The notes under the pieces: generated by a model | Told to the model about the DNA's origin: nothing | What the model saw: the letters and a program-made list of their open reading frames with translations, nothing else | Databases searched by the model: none | Origin: Caldilineales bacterium | GTDB taxonomy: Bacteria; Chloroflexota; Anaerolineae; J102 | DNA: 42,884 bases | Direction: 5' to 3' | Assembly (NCBI GenBank): GCA_013360575.1 | Contig: JABWBG010000018.1 | Location: forward strand, 1-42,884 | Position numbers and translations under genes: made by a program | In this document: positions 8,512 to 16,358 of the stretch, in pieces | Numbering within the stretch: the first letter of the stretch is position 1 | Layout of the letters: each line of letters opens with the position of its first letter

Positions 8512-9384
8512 ATGAGCATTATCGCAGTCAACAACCTTACCAAGTATTACGGCAAATCTCGCGGTATTGTCGATGTCTCTTTCCAGGTGGAGGAAGGAGA
8601 GATATTCGGGTTTATCGGCCCGAACGGCGCCGGCAAATCCACCACCATCCGCCTGCTGCTGTCTCTGATTTACCCCAGCAGCGGCAGCGCCGCCATCTTT
8701 GGCAAAGATGCCATCCAGCACGGGCCTGTGATCCGGCAGGAGATCGGCTATCTGCCTTCGGAGGTGTTCTATTACGAACGCATGAAGGTGATCGACCTGC
8801 TCAAGTATTCGGCCAGCTTTTTCCCCGGCGATCATACCGCCCGCATGCACGAGCTGGCCGAGTATATGGAGCTGGATCTGGGCCGGCGCATCGATGACCT
8901 CTCGTACGGGAACAAGAAAAAGGTCGGGATCGTGCAGGGCCTGCTGCATCGCCCCAAACTGCTCTTCCTCGATGAGCCTACCAGCGGGCTGGATCCGTTG
9001 ATGCAGCGCAAGTTCTTCCAACTGATCCGCGAGGAGAACCAGCGGGGTGTGACCGTGTTTTTCTCTTCGCACATCCTGGGCGAGGTGCAGCGCCTGTGCA
9101 ACCGGGTGGGGATTATCAAAGAGGGCCGAATAGTCGAGATCTCCGATATCCGCACCCTGCAACAGAACAATTACAAGAAGATCCGGGTGGCGGCCGGCGA
9201 GTTGAACCCCGCCTATTTCGCGGCGGCGGGCGTGACCGATCTCGAACATGCCAACGGCGTTGTGCGCTTCTTCTTCAAGGGCGACATCAACACCGTAGTG
9301 CAGCAAATCAGCAGCCTGAATGTGACCGATGTGACGATCGAAGAACCGACATTGGAAGAGATCTTCATGCATTACTACGAATAG
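8512..9384 (+). CDS. ABC exporter ATP-binding protein
   Basis: The 290-residue nucleotide-binding subunit has Walker A GPNGAGKST at 36-44, a signature region LSYGNKKKVGI in place of the standard LSGGQ, Walker B LLFLDEPTSGLDP and a switch His in FFSSHILGE. The C-terminal extension (about residues 215-290, ending LEEIFMHYYE) is typical of ABC-2 exporter ATPases. The ATG at 8512 follows GAGAGGACT; an earlier frame opening inside the TetR gene is unlikely. It should power the two permeases immediately downstream. The substrate cannot be told from sequence. Confidence 0.92.
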   Translation: MSIIAVNNLTKYYGKSRGIVDVSFQVEEGEIFGFIGPNGAGKSTTIRLLLSLIYPSSGSAAIFGKDAIQHGPVIRQEIGYLPSEVFYYERMKVIDLLKYSASFFPGDHTARMHELAEYMELDLGRRIDDLSYGNKKKVGIVQGLLHRPKLLFLDEPTSGLDPLMQRKFFQLIREENQRGVTVFFSSHILGEVQRLCNRVGIIKEGRIVEISDIRTLQQNNYKKIRVAAGELNPAYFAAAGVTDLEHANGVVRFFFKGDINTVVQQISSLNVTDVTIEEPTLEEIFMHYYE

Positions 9385-9393
9385 GTGAAGATA

Positions 9394-10203
9394 ATGAGCA
9401 CAACTATCTTTAAACATGAATTTCGCATGCGTCTAAGATCAGTTATCATCTGGTCGTTGGCGGTAGCGGCGATTATTTTTCTATATCTGGCGATCTATCC
9501 ATCTTTCTCCCAGGACGCCGAGCTATTGAATGAAATGATGGCTAACTTCCCGCCAGAATTGTTAGCGGCGTTCGGTATGACCGGCATTGATATGGCCTCT
9601 GTACTGGGCTTTTATGGCTTGATCTTTCTTTTTGTGCAGATCTGCCTGGCCGTTCAGGCCGCGAACTATGGCTTTGGCCTGGTTTCGATGGAAGAGAGAG
9701 AGTTGACCGCGGATTTCCTGCTCTCGAAACCGGTGTCGCGCCAGCAGATCCTGACCAGCAAGCTGCTTGCCGTCTTGATCTGTCTCACCATCACGAACGC
9801 CGTCACCTGGATCAGCACCTTTGCCGCCCTCGCGCTGTTCAGCCAGGGCCGGCCCTACGAGGCCCGGCATCTGGTGCTGCTCTTGCTCAGCATCGTGATC
9901 TTCCAACTGGTTTTTCTGACGGTAGGCGTCGTCGTCTCGCTGCTGGTGAGACGCGTGCGCAGCGTCACGCCCTATGCCATGGCCTTGGCCTTCGGCGCCT
10001 ATCTGCTGGGCGCGTTCAGCGACATGCTCGGCGACGTCAAGCTGGAGTTGATCACCCCGTTCAAGCATTTCGATGCCAGCTACATTCTGCAAAATGGCGC
10101 CTACGACCTGCCGCGGGTCATGATCAGCGTCGTGGCCATCGTGGCGTCTGTGATGGGCAGTTACTGGCTCTACACCCGCCGGGATATTCCCTCGGTGACG
10201 TAA
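9394..10203 (+). CDS. ABC-2 type permease, first of a paralogous pair
   Basis: The protein has 269 residues from the ATG at 9394, preceded by AGGTGAAG; a GTG at 9385 is an alternative start. It has about six hydrophobic segments. It opens MSTTIFKHEFRMRLRSVIIWSL and ends in a YTRRD tail, the layout of ABC-2 permeases of the bacitracin/lantibiotic-export class. The sentence-level pattern (KHEF, ERELTADFLLSKPVSR, LITPFKHFDASYIL) recurs in the next gene. The two probably form a heterodimeric channel with the upstream ATPase. Confidence 0.88.
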   Translation: MSTTIFKHEFRMRLRSVIIWSLAVAAIIFLYLAIYPSFSQDAELLNEMMANFPPELLAAFGMTGIDMASVLGFYGLIFLFVQICLAVQAANYGFGLVSMEERELTADFLLSKPVSRQQILTSKLLAVLICLTITNAVTWISTFAALALFSQGRPYEARHLVLLLLSIVIFQLVFLTVGVVVSLLVRRVRSVTPYAMALAFGAYLLGAFSDMLGDVKLELITPFKHFDASYILQNGAYDLPRVMISVVAIVASVMGSYWLYTRRDIPSVT

Positions 10204-10215
10204 GGAGGATGGCAC

Positions 10216-11010
10216 ATGAACATCTTTTGGCGAGAGTTGAAGGCGAATTTCAGGTCGCTGATCATCTGGAGTGTGATCGTGGCCCTGTTCGTGCTGGTTG
10301 GCGTTTCCAAGTTCTCGGCTTACTATGGCAACCCGGAAATGTTGGCGATTCTGGATGCTATGCCACAAGAACTATTGGAAGCGTTCAATATGCGAGCGTT
10401 CAATCTGACGACGCTCAGCGGGTTTTTTGGCATCATGTTCACCTATTTCGCGCTGCTGTTATCGATTGCGGCGGCGATGTGGGGCAGCGACATCCTCTCG
10501 AAGGAAGAGCGGGACAAGACCGTCGAGTTTTCGTTGGTGTTGCCGGTCACGCGCAGCAAACTGATCACGGCCAAGGCCCTGGCCGCGGTCGTCCACTGCC
10601 TCGGCCTGCTGCTGGTCACCTGGGGCGCGTCCATCGTTGCGGCCAGGCCATACGATCCTGAGGCTGCCTTTTTCAGCTTCCTGTCGTTGCAGATGCAATC
10701 GCTGTTCGTCCTGCAACTGCTGTTCCTGGCGATCGGCATTTTCTTGGGCGCGGCGATGAAAGAATACCGCCGGGCCGGGGCAGCGGCCATTGCTGTGCTG
10801 CTGGCGACTTATTTCATGTCGATCATCTCCGGCTTGCATGACAAGCTCGACTTCCTCAAGTATCTGTCCCCGTTCAAATACTTCGATGCCGGCATGATGC
10901 TGCACGAATCCCGATTCGACATGACCTTTGTGCTGTTGGCCGTGGCGATCATCCTGGTCAGCATGGCCGGGGCCTATGCGACATACGCCCGGCGGGATCT
11001 GTACATCTAA
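10216..11010 (+). CDS. ABC-2 type permease, second of a paralogous pair
   Basis: The protein has 264 residues, and its ATG is preceded by AAGGAGG. It shares architecture and motifs with the previous gene: the opening WRELKANFRSLIIWS, the segment EERDKTVEFSLVLPVTRSKL and the late YLSPFKYFDAGMMLHESRFD. The pair is best explained by an old tandem duplication. It closes the TetR-regulated operon. Confidence 0.88.
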   Translation: MNIFWRELKANFRSLIIWSVIVALFVLVGVSKFSAYYGNPEMLAILDAMPQELLEAFNMRAFNLTTLSGFFGIMFTYFALLLSIAAAMWGSDILSKEERDKTVEFSLVLPVTRSKLITAKALAAVVHCLGLLLVTWGASIVAARPYDPEAAFFSFLSLQMQSLFVLQLLFLAIGIFLGAAMKEYRRAGAAAIAVLLATYFMSIISGLHDKLDFLKYLSPFKYFDAGMMLHESRFDMTFVLLAVAIILVSMAGAYATYARRDLYI

Positions 11011-11043
11011 CCGATCGGCGCACTGAAATCAGGCGTTTTGGGG

Positions 11044-11094
11044 CGCTGGACGATGGGGGCGCGTGTTCGCCAAGGGGGTCGCCATCGTCCAGCG
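11044..11094. terminator. Inverted repeat after the exporter operon
   Basis: CGCTGGACGATGG at 11044-11056 is perfectly complementary to 11082-11094, giving a 13-bp stem with a 25-nt loop. No T-run follows, so this is a terminator-like or mRNA-protecting hairpin rather than a classical one. The arm contains the GGACGATGG word of the array class. Nothing else is seen in 11011-11185. Confidence 0.5.
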
Positions 11095-11185
11095 TCAGGA
11101 AAAGCAGCCGGGGAGGGATCTGATCATGACTGCGGGTTAGCCGATCTTTTTGTGCCGGTCGGCGATCTTGGATGACGTCCCATCA

Positions 11186-11214
11186 TTGCCCGCGCTCGGA
11201 AGTTGTGCTAGACT
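11186..11214 (+). promoter_or_regulatory. Candidate promoter for the fdrA cluster
   Basis: TTGCCC (11186-11191), a 17-bp spacer and TAGACT (11209-11214) lie about 50 bases before the fdrA start. Each hexamer matches the consensus at four of six positions. It is the best sigma70-type site visible in the gap. Confidence 0.4.
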
Positions 11215-11263
11215 CGCATGGTAGCAGGCTGGATTCATCCCCCAACATCACACTGAGATTGCT

Positions 11264-13003
11264 ATGGCAGCTATCATTGCAGAAATCCGCCGCGGGGCCT
11301 ATTACGACTCCGTGGTGCTCATGCAGTTACAACGTGCACTGGTTGCGTTGGCCGGCGTCATCGACGCCGGAGTCGTGATGGGAACAGCGGCAAACAAAGA
11401 GATCCTGGCGCAGAGCGATCTGCTCACGTCGGAGGCGCAGGCTGCCGCCGCCGATGACCTGGTGATCGTGGTCAAGGCGGAGTCAGAAGCCGCGGCCGCG
11501 GCTGCCGTCGCCCAGGTCGATGCCCTGCTCACCCGCAAGCGCACGGCCAGCGAGCAGGATTACCGGCCCAAATCATTGGAAACCGCGGCGGAGATGCTGC
11601 CGGAGGCGCAGTGGGTGCTGATCTCGGCGCCGGGCCAGCACGCGGCCGGGGTCGCCCGCGCGGCCCTGCGCCTGGGCAAGCATGTGTTTTTGTACAGCGA
11701 CAACGTTTCCAGCGCGGATGAAGTCGCCCTGAAAAAGGAGGCAGCCGAAAAGGGCCTGCTGGTCATGGGGCCGGATTGCGGCACCGCCATCGTCAACGGC
11801 GTGGGCCTGGGCTTCGCCAATGTGGTGCGGCGGGGCCACATTGGCCTGGTGGCGGCTTCGGGCACCGGTCTGCAAGAGGTCTCGACGCAGATCCACCAGT
11901 TGGGCGGGGGGCTGTCGCAGGGGCTTGGCACCGGCGGCCGGGATTTGAAGGAAGCGGTGGGGGCGATCACCGTCCGCCAGGCCCTCGATCTGCTGGATCG
12001 AGACCCCGACACCCGCGTCATCGTCCTGATCTCCAAGCCGCCCGCGCCCAAAGTGGCCGATCAACTGCTGCAAGCCGCGCGGCGGGCAGGAAAGCCGGTC
12101 GTGGTCGATTTCATCGGCTACAAGCCCGCACAAACCCAACTCGACAACGTCACCTTCGTCTCCACCCTCGGCGCCGCCGCCCACCTCGCCGTCGACCTCG
12201 CCAACCAACAAACCAATCTCCCAATCTACCAACCCCCCAACCAACCAACCACCCACCCAACTAACCAACCAACCACCCACCCAACTAACCAAAAATACCT
12301 GCGCGGCCTCTTCTCCGGCGGCACGCTTGCCTACGAAGCCCTGCTGATCTTGCAAGATTACCTGCCCGGCGTCTACTCGAACATCCCCCTTGACCCGTCC
12401 TACAAGCTCCAAAACAGCCTGAGAAGTCGGGAGCATACGCTCATTGACCTGGGCGAGGATGAATTCACCGTGGGGCGGCTGCACCCGATGATGGACAACG
12501 ATCTGCGCATCCGCCGCCTGCGCCAGGAAGCGGAAGACCCCGAAACCGCCCTCATCCTCCTCGACGTGGTGCTGGGCTACGGCAGCCACCCCAACCCGGC
12601 CAGCGAACTGGCCCCGGCCATCATCGAGGCGAAAGGCCTGGCGCAACTGGCCGGGCGAGACCTGGCGGTCGTGGCCGTGGTGGTGGGCACGGATGAAGAC
12701 CCGCAAGACTTCCACAGCCAGATCAAGCAACTGCAACAGGCGGGCGCGGTCGTGTTCACCAGCAACCAACAGGCGGTGGAGCATGTCGGGCGCACGCTGA
12801 TGGCCGCGGGCGGCGTCTCCGGCCTGCCGCCGGTCTCGCTCGACCTGCTCGCCCATCCCCTCGCCGCCATCAACGTCGGCCTCGAATCCTTCGCCGCGGC
12901 CCTGCAAGCCCAAGGCGCCGCCGTCATCCACGTCGATTGGCGGCCGCCCGCGGGCGGGAATGAGCGGTTGGCAGGGATTTTAGCGAGGATGAGAGGGAAT
13001 TGA
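11264..13003 (+). CDS. fdrA: FdrA-family protein (AllF-like carbamoyltransferase component)
   Basis: The 579-residue cytosolic protein is related to succinyl-CoA synthetase alpha chains. A small N-terminal domain precedes a CoA-binding-type Rossmann region (VLISAPGQHAAGVARAALRLGKHVFLY, about 117-145; GLVMGPDCGTAIVNGVGLGFAN) and a second ligase-like half (RGLFSGGTLAYEA onward). E. coli FdrA, about 555 residues, is now assigned as AllF, a component of oxamate carbamoyltransferase with YlbE (AllG) and YlbF (AllH). The DUF1116/AllG partner is downstream here. Residues about 313-343 are an inserted Asn/Gln/Pro/Thr-rich stretch encoded by a tandem repeat. The last 41 codons are duplicated downstream of a HEPN/MNT cassette. 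No AllH (DUF2877) or carbamate kinase gene is in the window. Confidence 0.85.
   Translation: MAAIIAEIRRGAYYDSVVLMQLQRALVALAGVIDAGVVMGTAANKEILAQSDLLTSEAQAAAADDLVIVVKAESEAAAAAAVAQVDALLTRKRTASEQDYRPKSLETAAEMLPEAQWVLISAPGQHAAGVARAALRLGKHVFLYSDNVSSADEVALKKEAAEKGLLVMGPDCGTAIVNGVGLGFANVVRRGHIGLVAASGTGLQEVSTQIHQLGGGLSQGLGTGGRDLKEAVGAITVRQALDLLDRDPDTRVIVLISKPPAPKVADQLLQAARRAGKPVVVDFIGYKPAQTQLDNVTFVSTLGAAAHLAVDLANQQTNLPIYQPPNQPTTHPTNQPTTHPTNQKYLRGLFSGGTLAYEALLILQDYLPGVYSNIPLDPSYKLQNSLRSREHTLIDLGEDEFTVGRLHPMMDNDLRIRRLRQEAEDPETALILLDVVLGYGSHPNPASELAPAIIEAKGLAQLAGRDLAVVAVVVGTDEDPQDFHSQIKQLQQAGAVVFTSNQQAVEHVGRTLMAAGGVSGLPPVSLDLLAHPLAAINVGLESFAAALQAQGAAVIHVDWRPPAGGNERLAGILARMRGN
12201..12295 (+). repeat. 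In-frame CCAAC-type tandem repeat inside fdrA
   Basis: The tract is built from AACCAACC, ACCCACCC and AACTAACC words, with a roughly 28-bp higher-order unit present about twice (12244-12295). It encodes a low-complexity NQPTTHPT-type linker between the two FdrA halves. The coding strand is almost pure A and C, unlike the flanking GC-rich codons. Confidence 0.85.
12872..12994 (+). repeat. fdrA 3'-end duplication, copy 1
   Basis: This 123-bp stretch within fdrA matches 13771-13893 with four mismatches. All four fall at third codon positions and leave the protein unchanged. Copies 1 and 2 bracket the HEPN/MNT cassette. Confidence 0.9.
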
Positions 13004-13049
13004 CGATCAAGGATTGATGATTAATGATTGAGTTTTCGTGAGAATCGCC

Positions 13050-13445
13050 ATGAATATTCCTGAAATCATTCAGTATTGGTTGAAATCCGCAGAAGATGAT
13101 TGGCCGATTGTCGGTCGTTTGTTTGCCAGCAGTGATTTTCATTACGCCTTGTTCTTCGGTCATCTGTATGTCGAAAAACTGTTGAAAGCGCTGATTGCCC
13201 AAGCCACGTCCGAGCATGCCCCTCGCACACATAATCTATTAATTTTAGCTGACCGGGCTGGCATGCAATTAAATGATGAAAAACGTCAGCAACTGATACG
13301 GATTACGGCTTATAATCTGGAAACCCGTTATCCCGAAGACCGATCAGCATTGCGCTTACGCTACACTCAATCATTCACCGCCCAAGAAATCGATGTCATC
13401 GAGGAAATAGCATCATGGCTGAAATCACAGATTCACCCAGAATAA
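13050..13445 (+). CDS. HEPN-domain protein of a HEPN/MNT toxin-antitoxin pair
   Basis: The alpha-helical protein has 131 residues. The ATG at 13050 is preferred over a GTG at 13038. Family-typical features are YWLKSAEDDW at the N-terminus, FFGHLYVEKLLKALI around residues 34-48, THNL in the middle and YNLETRYPED late. HEPN partners of MNT nucleotidyltransferases are usually the RNase toxin. However, the canonical R-x4-6-H site and the R-x4-H-x-Y motif modified in HepT are not visible here, so activity is uncertain. The gene overlaps the MNT gene by 31 bp and is clearly more AT-rich than the operon around it, consistent with acquisition. Confidence 0.85.
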   Translation: MNIPEIIQYWLKSAEDDWPIVGRLFASSDFHYALFFGHLYVEKLLKALIAQATSEHAPRTHNLLILADRAGMQLNDEKRQQLIRITAYNLETRYPEDRSALRLRYTQSFTAQEIDVIEEIASWLKSQIHPE

Positions 13446-13765
13446 TTGATCAAACTTCGCAGGCTGAGGTTATACGACTTGTGCGCGAGTTTCTTCGCAT
13501 ACTTTACTCACAAGATATCCATATCGAGGCTGTATATCTCTACGGTTCGCACGCTATAGGCGCTGCAGATGCTGATAGTGATATTGATGTAGCAATCGTC
13601 TCGCCCGATCTCAGTGGAGATCGTTTACAAGACTGGATGCGATTGACAATGACAGCCACACAGGTGGACTTACGTTTTGAAGTCGTCGGCTTTCGTCCGG
13701 AACAGTTCCGTGATGAACATCCGCTCGCCTGGGAGATAAAAACCCGAGGCATACTTGTACAATGA
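13415..13765 (+). CDS. MNT-type nucleotidyltransferase antitoxin
   Basis: The 116-residue minimal nucleotidyltransferase has the signature YGSHAIGAADADSDIDVAIV (G44, S45, D56, D58), which supplies the metal-binding aspartates of the pol-beta superfamily. A further acidic residue, probably in VDLRFEVVG, would complete the site. Antitoxins of this class inactivate their HEPN partner by AMPylation in HepT/MntA systems. The gene overlaps its HEPN partner by 31 bp. Its stop codon overlaps, as ATGA at 13762-13765, the start of a short frame that re-encodes the fdrA tail. Confidence 0.88.
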   Translation: MAEITDSPRIIDQTSQAEVIRLVREFLRILYSQDIHIEAVYLYGSHAIGAADADSDIDVAIVSPDLSGDRLQDWMRLTMTATQVDLRFEVVGFRPEQFRDEHPLAWEIKTRGILVQ

Positions 13766-13902
13766 ACCGAAACGTCGGCCTGGAATCCTTCGCCGCGGCC
13801 CTGCAAGCCCAAGGCGCCGCCGTCATCCATGTCGATTGGCGGCCGCCCGCGGGTGGAAATGAGCGGTTGGCAGGGATTTTAGCGAGGATGAGACAACGCT
13901 AA
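13762..13902 (+). pseudogene. Duplicated fdrA C-terminus (46-codon open frame)
   Basis: This frame opens with an ATG overlapping the MNT stop and re-encodes the last 41 residues shared with FdrA (NVGLESFAAALQAQG to LAGILARMR), ending RQR where the full-length copy ends RGN. It may be translated by coupling to the antitoxin gene, but it lacks every other FdrA region. It is most simply the displaced original 3' end of fdrA, or the end carried in with the cassette. Confidence 0.8.
13771..13893 (+). repeat. fdrA 3'-end duplication, copy 2
   Basis: This is the downstream copy of the 123-bp direct repeat, with 119 of 123 bases identical to 12872-12994. Together the copies delimit an approximately 900-bp unit carrying HEPN and MNT. 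No integrase or transposase gene lies inside it. Confidence 0.9.
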
Positions 13903-13905
13903 ACC

Positions 13906-14010
13906 ATGTCAACGATCTGGCGTCCGCAATTTTCCATCACGCCCCTCATGGCTCAACGCCTGATGAGCATCGAGGCGACGAAAGCTGTTGTGGAACGCAC
14001 GCCGCGAGCA
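13906..14010 (+). pseudogene. Possible remnant of a Fic-family protein N-terminus
   Basis: An ATG frame reads IWRPQFSITPLMAQRLMSIEA followed by TKAVVERTP. This resembles the N-terminal helix region of some Fic/DOC AMP-transferases (pattern W.P.F.ITP.....L..IEA....VE.TP). The similarity stops after about 35 residues, and the catalytic HPFx(D/E)GN motif is absent. The frame then runs meaninglessly into the DUF1116 gene. The assignment rests on pattern memory only. Confidence 0.4.
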
Positions 14011-14077
14011 CGCTCCTACCGTTTATCGGCAATACATCGGCAATTTAACGGCAACATCATCATCTTGAGGCAATCCA

Positions 14078-15319
14078 ATGAACATCGACCAAGCAAACCG
14101 CGAAGCAACCGACCGTATGATCGAAGCCCGGCCCGTGCTGGTGGGCGTGGGCAAGGCGCTCGACGTCATCCCCGGCATGCGGGAGGATCTCTTGCTGCAC
14201 GCCGGCCCACCGATCACCTGGGCGCGGGCGTCGGGGCCGATGCGCGGGGCCATCACCGGCGCGCTGATCTTCGAGGGCAAGGCCAAAGATGAGGCCGAAG
14301 CCGCGAAGCTGGTGATATCGGGCGAGATCGCATTGGAGCCGTGCCACCATCACCAGGCGGTGGGGCCGATGGCCGGCCTGACTTCGGCTTCGATGCAGGT
14401 CTACATCGTCGAGAACAAAACGCACGGCAATTTCGCCTATTCCAACCTGAACGAGGGCTACGGAAAAGTGCTGCGCTACGGCGCGTACGACGCCAGCGTG
14501 ATGGCGCGCATGCACTGGATGAATGAGGTCATGGCCCCGGTGCTGGGCGACGCCATCGCCGCCAGCGGCGGCATCGACATGCGGGCGCTGCTGGGCGAGG
14601 CCCTGCACATGGGCGATGAAGGGCATAACCGCAACAAGGCCGGCTCCATTCTCTATTTGAAGGCGCTGGCCCCGCACGTGGCCAAGGCCGCGCCCACGCC
14701 GCAGATCGCCGCCGACATCCTCAAAGCCATCGGCGACAACGCCCTGGCCGTGCTCAACCCGGTCATGGCCGCGTGCAAAGCCGCGGCGGACGCCGGATTC
14801 GGCATCGAGGGCAGCACCATCGTCAGCGTCATGGCCCGCAACGGCACCGATTTCGGCATTCGCGTGTCTGGACTGGGCGAGCAGTGGTTCACCGGGCCGG
14901 TGGGCATGCCCCGCGGCCTCTATTTCCCCGGTTTCAGCGCCGAGGATGCCAGCGGCGACATCGGCGACAGCACGATCACGGAGACCGCGGGCATTGGCGG
15001 CTTTGCCATGGCCACGGCCCCGGCCATCGTCACCTTCGTCAGCGGCACGCCCAAAGACGCCATCAACACCACCATGGAGATGTTCGAGATCACCTTTGCC
15101 GAGCACAAATATTTCACCATGCCCGCGCTCGATTTCCGCGGCACGCCCACCGGCATCGACATCCGCAAAGTGGTCGAGACCGGGATCACGCCCCGCATCA
15201 ACACCGGCATCGCTCACAAAAACGCCGGCGTGGGCCAGGTCGGCGCCGGCCTCGTGCGCCCGCCGATGTCGATATTTGAGGAAGCGTTGGTGGCGTACGC
15301 GGAGCGATACGGTTATTAA
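14078..15319 (+). CDS. DUF1116 / YlbE-family protein (AllG-like)
   Basis: The protein has 413 residues from an ATG at 14078, with TTGAGG about 8 bases upstream. The strongly conserved stretch CHHHQAVGPMAGLTSASM (about residue 88), the NLNEGYGKVLRYGAY segment and the late ETGITPRINTGIAHKNAGVG are typical of DUF1116. In E. coli the homologue YlbE (AllG) is needed, with FdrA (AllF) and YlbF (AllH), for the oxamate/carbamoyl-phosphate step of allantoin degradation. Pairing with FdrA here supports a carbamoyltransfer role, but the third subunit is not in the window, so the substrate may differ. Confidence 0.85.
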   Translation: MNIDQANREATDRMIEARPVLVGVGKALDVIPGMREDLLLHAGPPITWARASGPMRGAITGALIFEGKAKDEAEAAKLVISGEIALEPCHHHQAVGPMAGLTSASMQVYIVENKTHGNFAYSNLNEGYGKVLRYGAYDASVMARMHWMNEVMAPVLGDAIAASGGIDMRALLGEALHMGDEGHNRNKAGSILYLKALAPHVAKAAPTPQIAADILKAIGDNALAVLNPVMAACKAAADAGFGIEGSTIVSVMARNGTDFGIRVSGLGEQWFTGPVGMPRGLYFPGFSAEDASGDIGDSTITETAGIGGFAMATAPAIVTFVSGTPKDAINTTMEMFEITFAEHKYFTMPALDFRGTPTGIDIRKVVETGITPRINTGIAHKNAGVGQVGAGLVRPPMSIFEEALVAYAERYGY

Positions 15320-15454
15320 GGACGGAAGACGGAGAACGGAAGACGAAGGACGAAGGGTGTTCTCGTCTTCTGTCTCTCGTCCTCCATCCTCCATCCTTTG
15401 TCCTCCGTCCTCCATCCTTCGTCTTCCGTCTTCCGTCCTTCGTCCTTCCATCCC
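15320..15454. repeat. GAAGGAC/GGAAGAC array with complementary right arm
   Basis: Purine-rich words (GGACGGAAGAC, GAAGGACGAAGG) occupy 15320-15357. The right part, 15361-15454, is the pyrimidine-rich counterpart (CGTCTTCCGTCC, CCTCCATCC repeats). The transcript would fold into a long imperfect hairpin between the DUF1116 and cyclase genes. Together with a short unique tail it fills the whole gap; no gene is visible. Confidence 0.85.
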
Positions 15455-15485
15455 CATTTGCCAATCCTAATAGCGAGTCCTATCC

Positions 15486-16271
15486 ATGAAAATCCACGAC
15501 CTCTCCCAACCCCTCAACCAAGAATGCTCGTTCTGGCCGTTCTATCCGCCGTTCGAGGTCAAGTACTTCAAACGGAAATCGGAGCACGGCGTCAATGCGC
15601 AGTACATCCAGACCTCGAACCACATGGGCACGCATCTCGACGCGCCCCGGCACTTCGTCACCGCCGGCAAGACCATCGACGAGCTGCCGCTGGAATGGCT
15701 CTACGGCCCCGGCGTCATCGTCGATCTCAGCGACATGCTGGATGAGCTGGACATCTTTGGCCCGGAAGATATCGAGGCGCGCGTCGAAGTGCGCGAGGGT
15801 GACATCCTCTACATCTACACCGGTTGGAGCAAATACGGCCAGTTCGGGGCCTCGCCGGACGAGGAAAAGTACATCCACCGCCATCCCGGTCCGCACTACA
15901 GCATCTGCGATTGGCTGCTGAGCAAGAAAATCCACCTCTGGGGCGTGGACATGATCTCGACCGACCACCCCATGAATCTGCCCATCGGGCGTTTCTTGGG
16001 CAAAGGCGGGTTGGAGCACTGGGCCAAAGTCCGGGCCAAGTGCGTGGCCAAGTTCGGCGAGGAGAATATGAGCGTGTTTTTCCCCGACTCGGCCTACCAG
16101 CTCACGCACAACGCCCTCTTCCCGCACGATTGCGTTCATGTCGAAAACTTGGGCGGCGAGATCGGCAACCCGGCTCTGCTCAACCGTCGCATCACCCTTG
16201 GCTGCTTCCCCTGGCTGTTCAAGGGCGGCGAGGCGGCGTTTGCGCGGGCCGTGGCGTTTACGGAAGATTGA
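15486..16271 (+). CDS. Cyclase-family metal-dependent hydrolase
   Basis: The 261-residue protein carries the family signature HMGTHLDAPRHF (H46, H50, D52, H56), which binds the catalytic divalent metal in kynurenine formamidases and isatin hydrolases. Further conserved pieces are LYIYTGWSKY (the usual threonine/glycine turn) and DHPMNLP. Family members hydrolyse cyclic or N-acyl amides. Next to a molybdenum hydroxylase and an amidase it could open an oxidised ring or cleave an amide intermediate (inference). It starts 6 bases after a weak purine stretch at the end of the array. The family call is firm, the substrate unknown. Confidence 0.88.
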   Translation: MKIHDLSQPLNQECSFWPFYPPFEVKYFKRKSEHGVNAQYIQTSNHMGTHLDAPRHFVTAGKTIDELPLEWLYGPGVIVDLSDMLDELDIFGPEDIEARVEVREGDILYIYTGWSKYGQFGASPDEEKYIHRHPGPHYSICDWLLSKKIHLWGVDMISTDHPMNLPIGRFLGKGGLEHWAKVRAKCVAKFGEENMSVFFPDSAYQLTHNALFPHDCVHVENLGGEIGNPALLNRRITLGCFPWLFKGGEAAFARAVAFTED

Positions 16272-16280
16272 CGAAAGATG

Positions 16281-16326
16281 AAAGACGAAGGACGAATGGT
16301 GTTTTCGTCTTCCGTCCTTCGTCTTT
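16281..16326. repeat. GAAGGAC-class foldback
   Basis: AAAGACGAAGGACG (16281-16294) and its perfect reverse complement (16313-16326) form a 14-bp stem with an 18-nt loop. It lies between the cyclase stop and the GGAGGAG ribosome-binding site of the next gene. Confidence 0.8.
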
Positions 16327-16358
16327 GAATTCATCATCCAGGAGGAGCCAGCATTTTC

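Noticed and set aside
12872-13902. IS element or integron carrying the HEPN/MNT genes
   Set aside because: No transposase, integrase, attC-like fold or terminal inverted repeats are visible; only the fdrA-derived direct repeats flank the genes.
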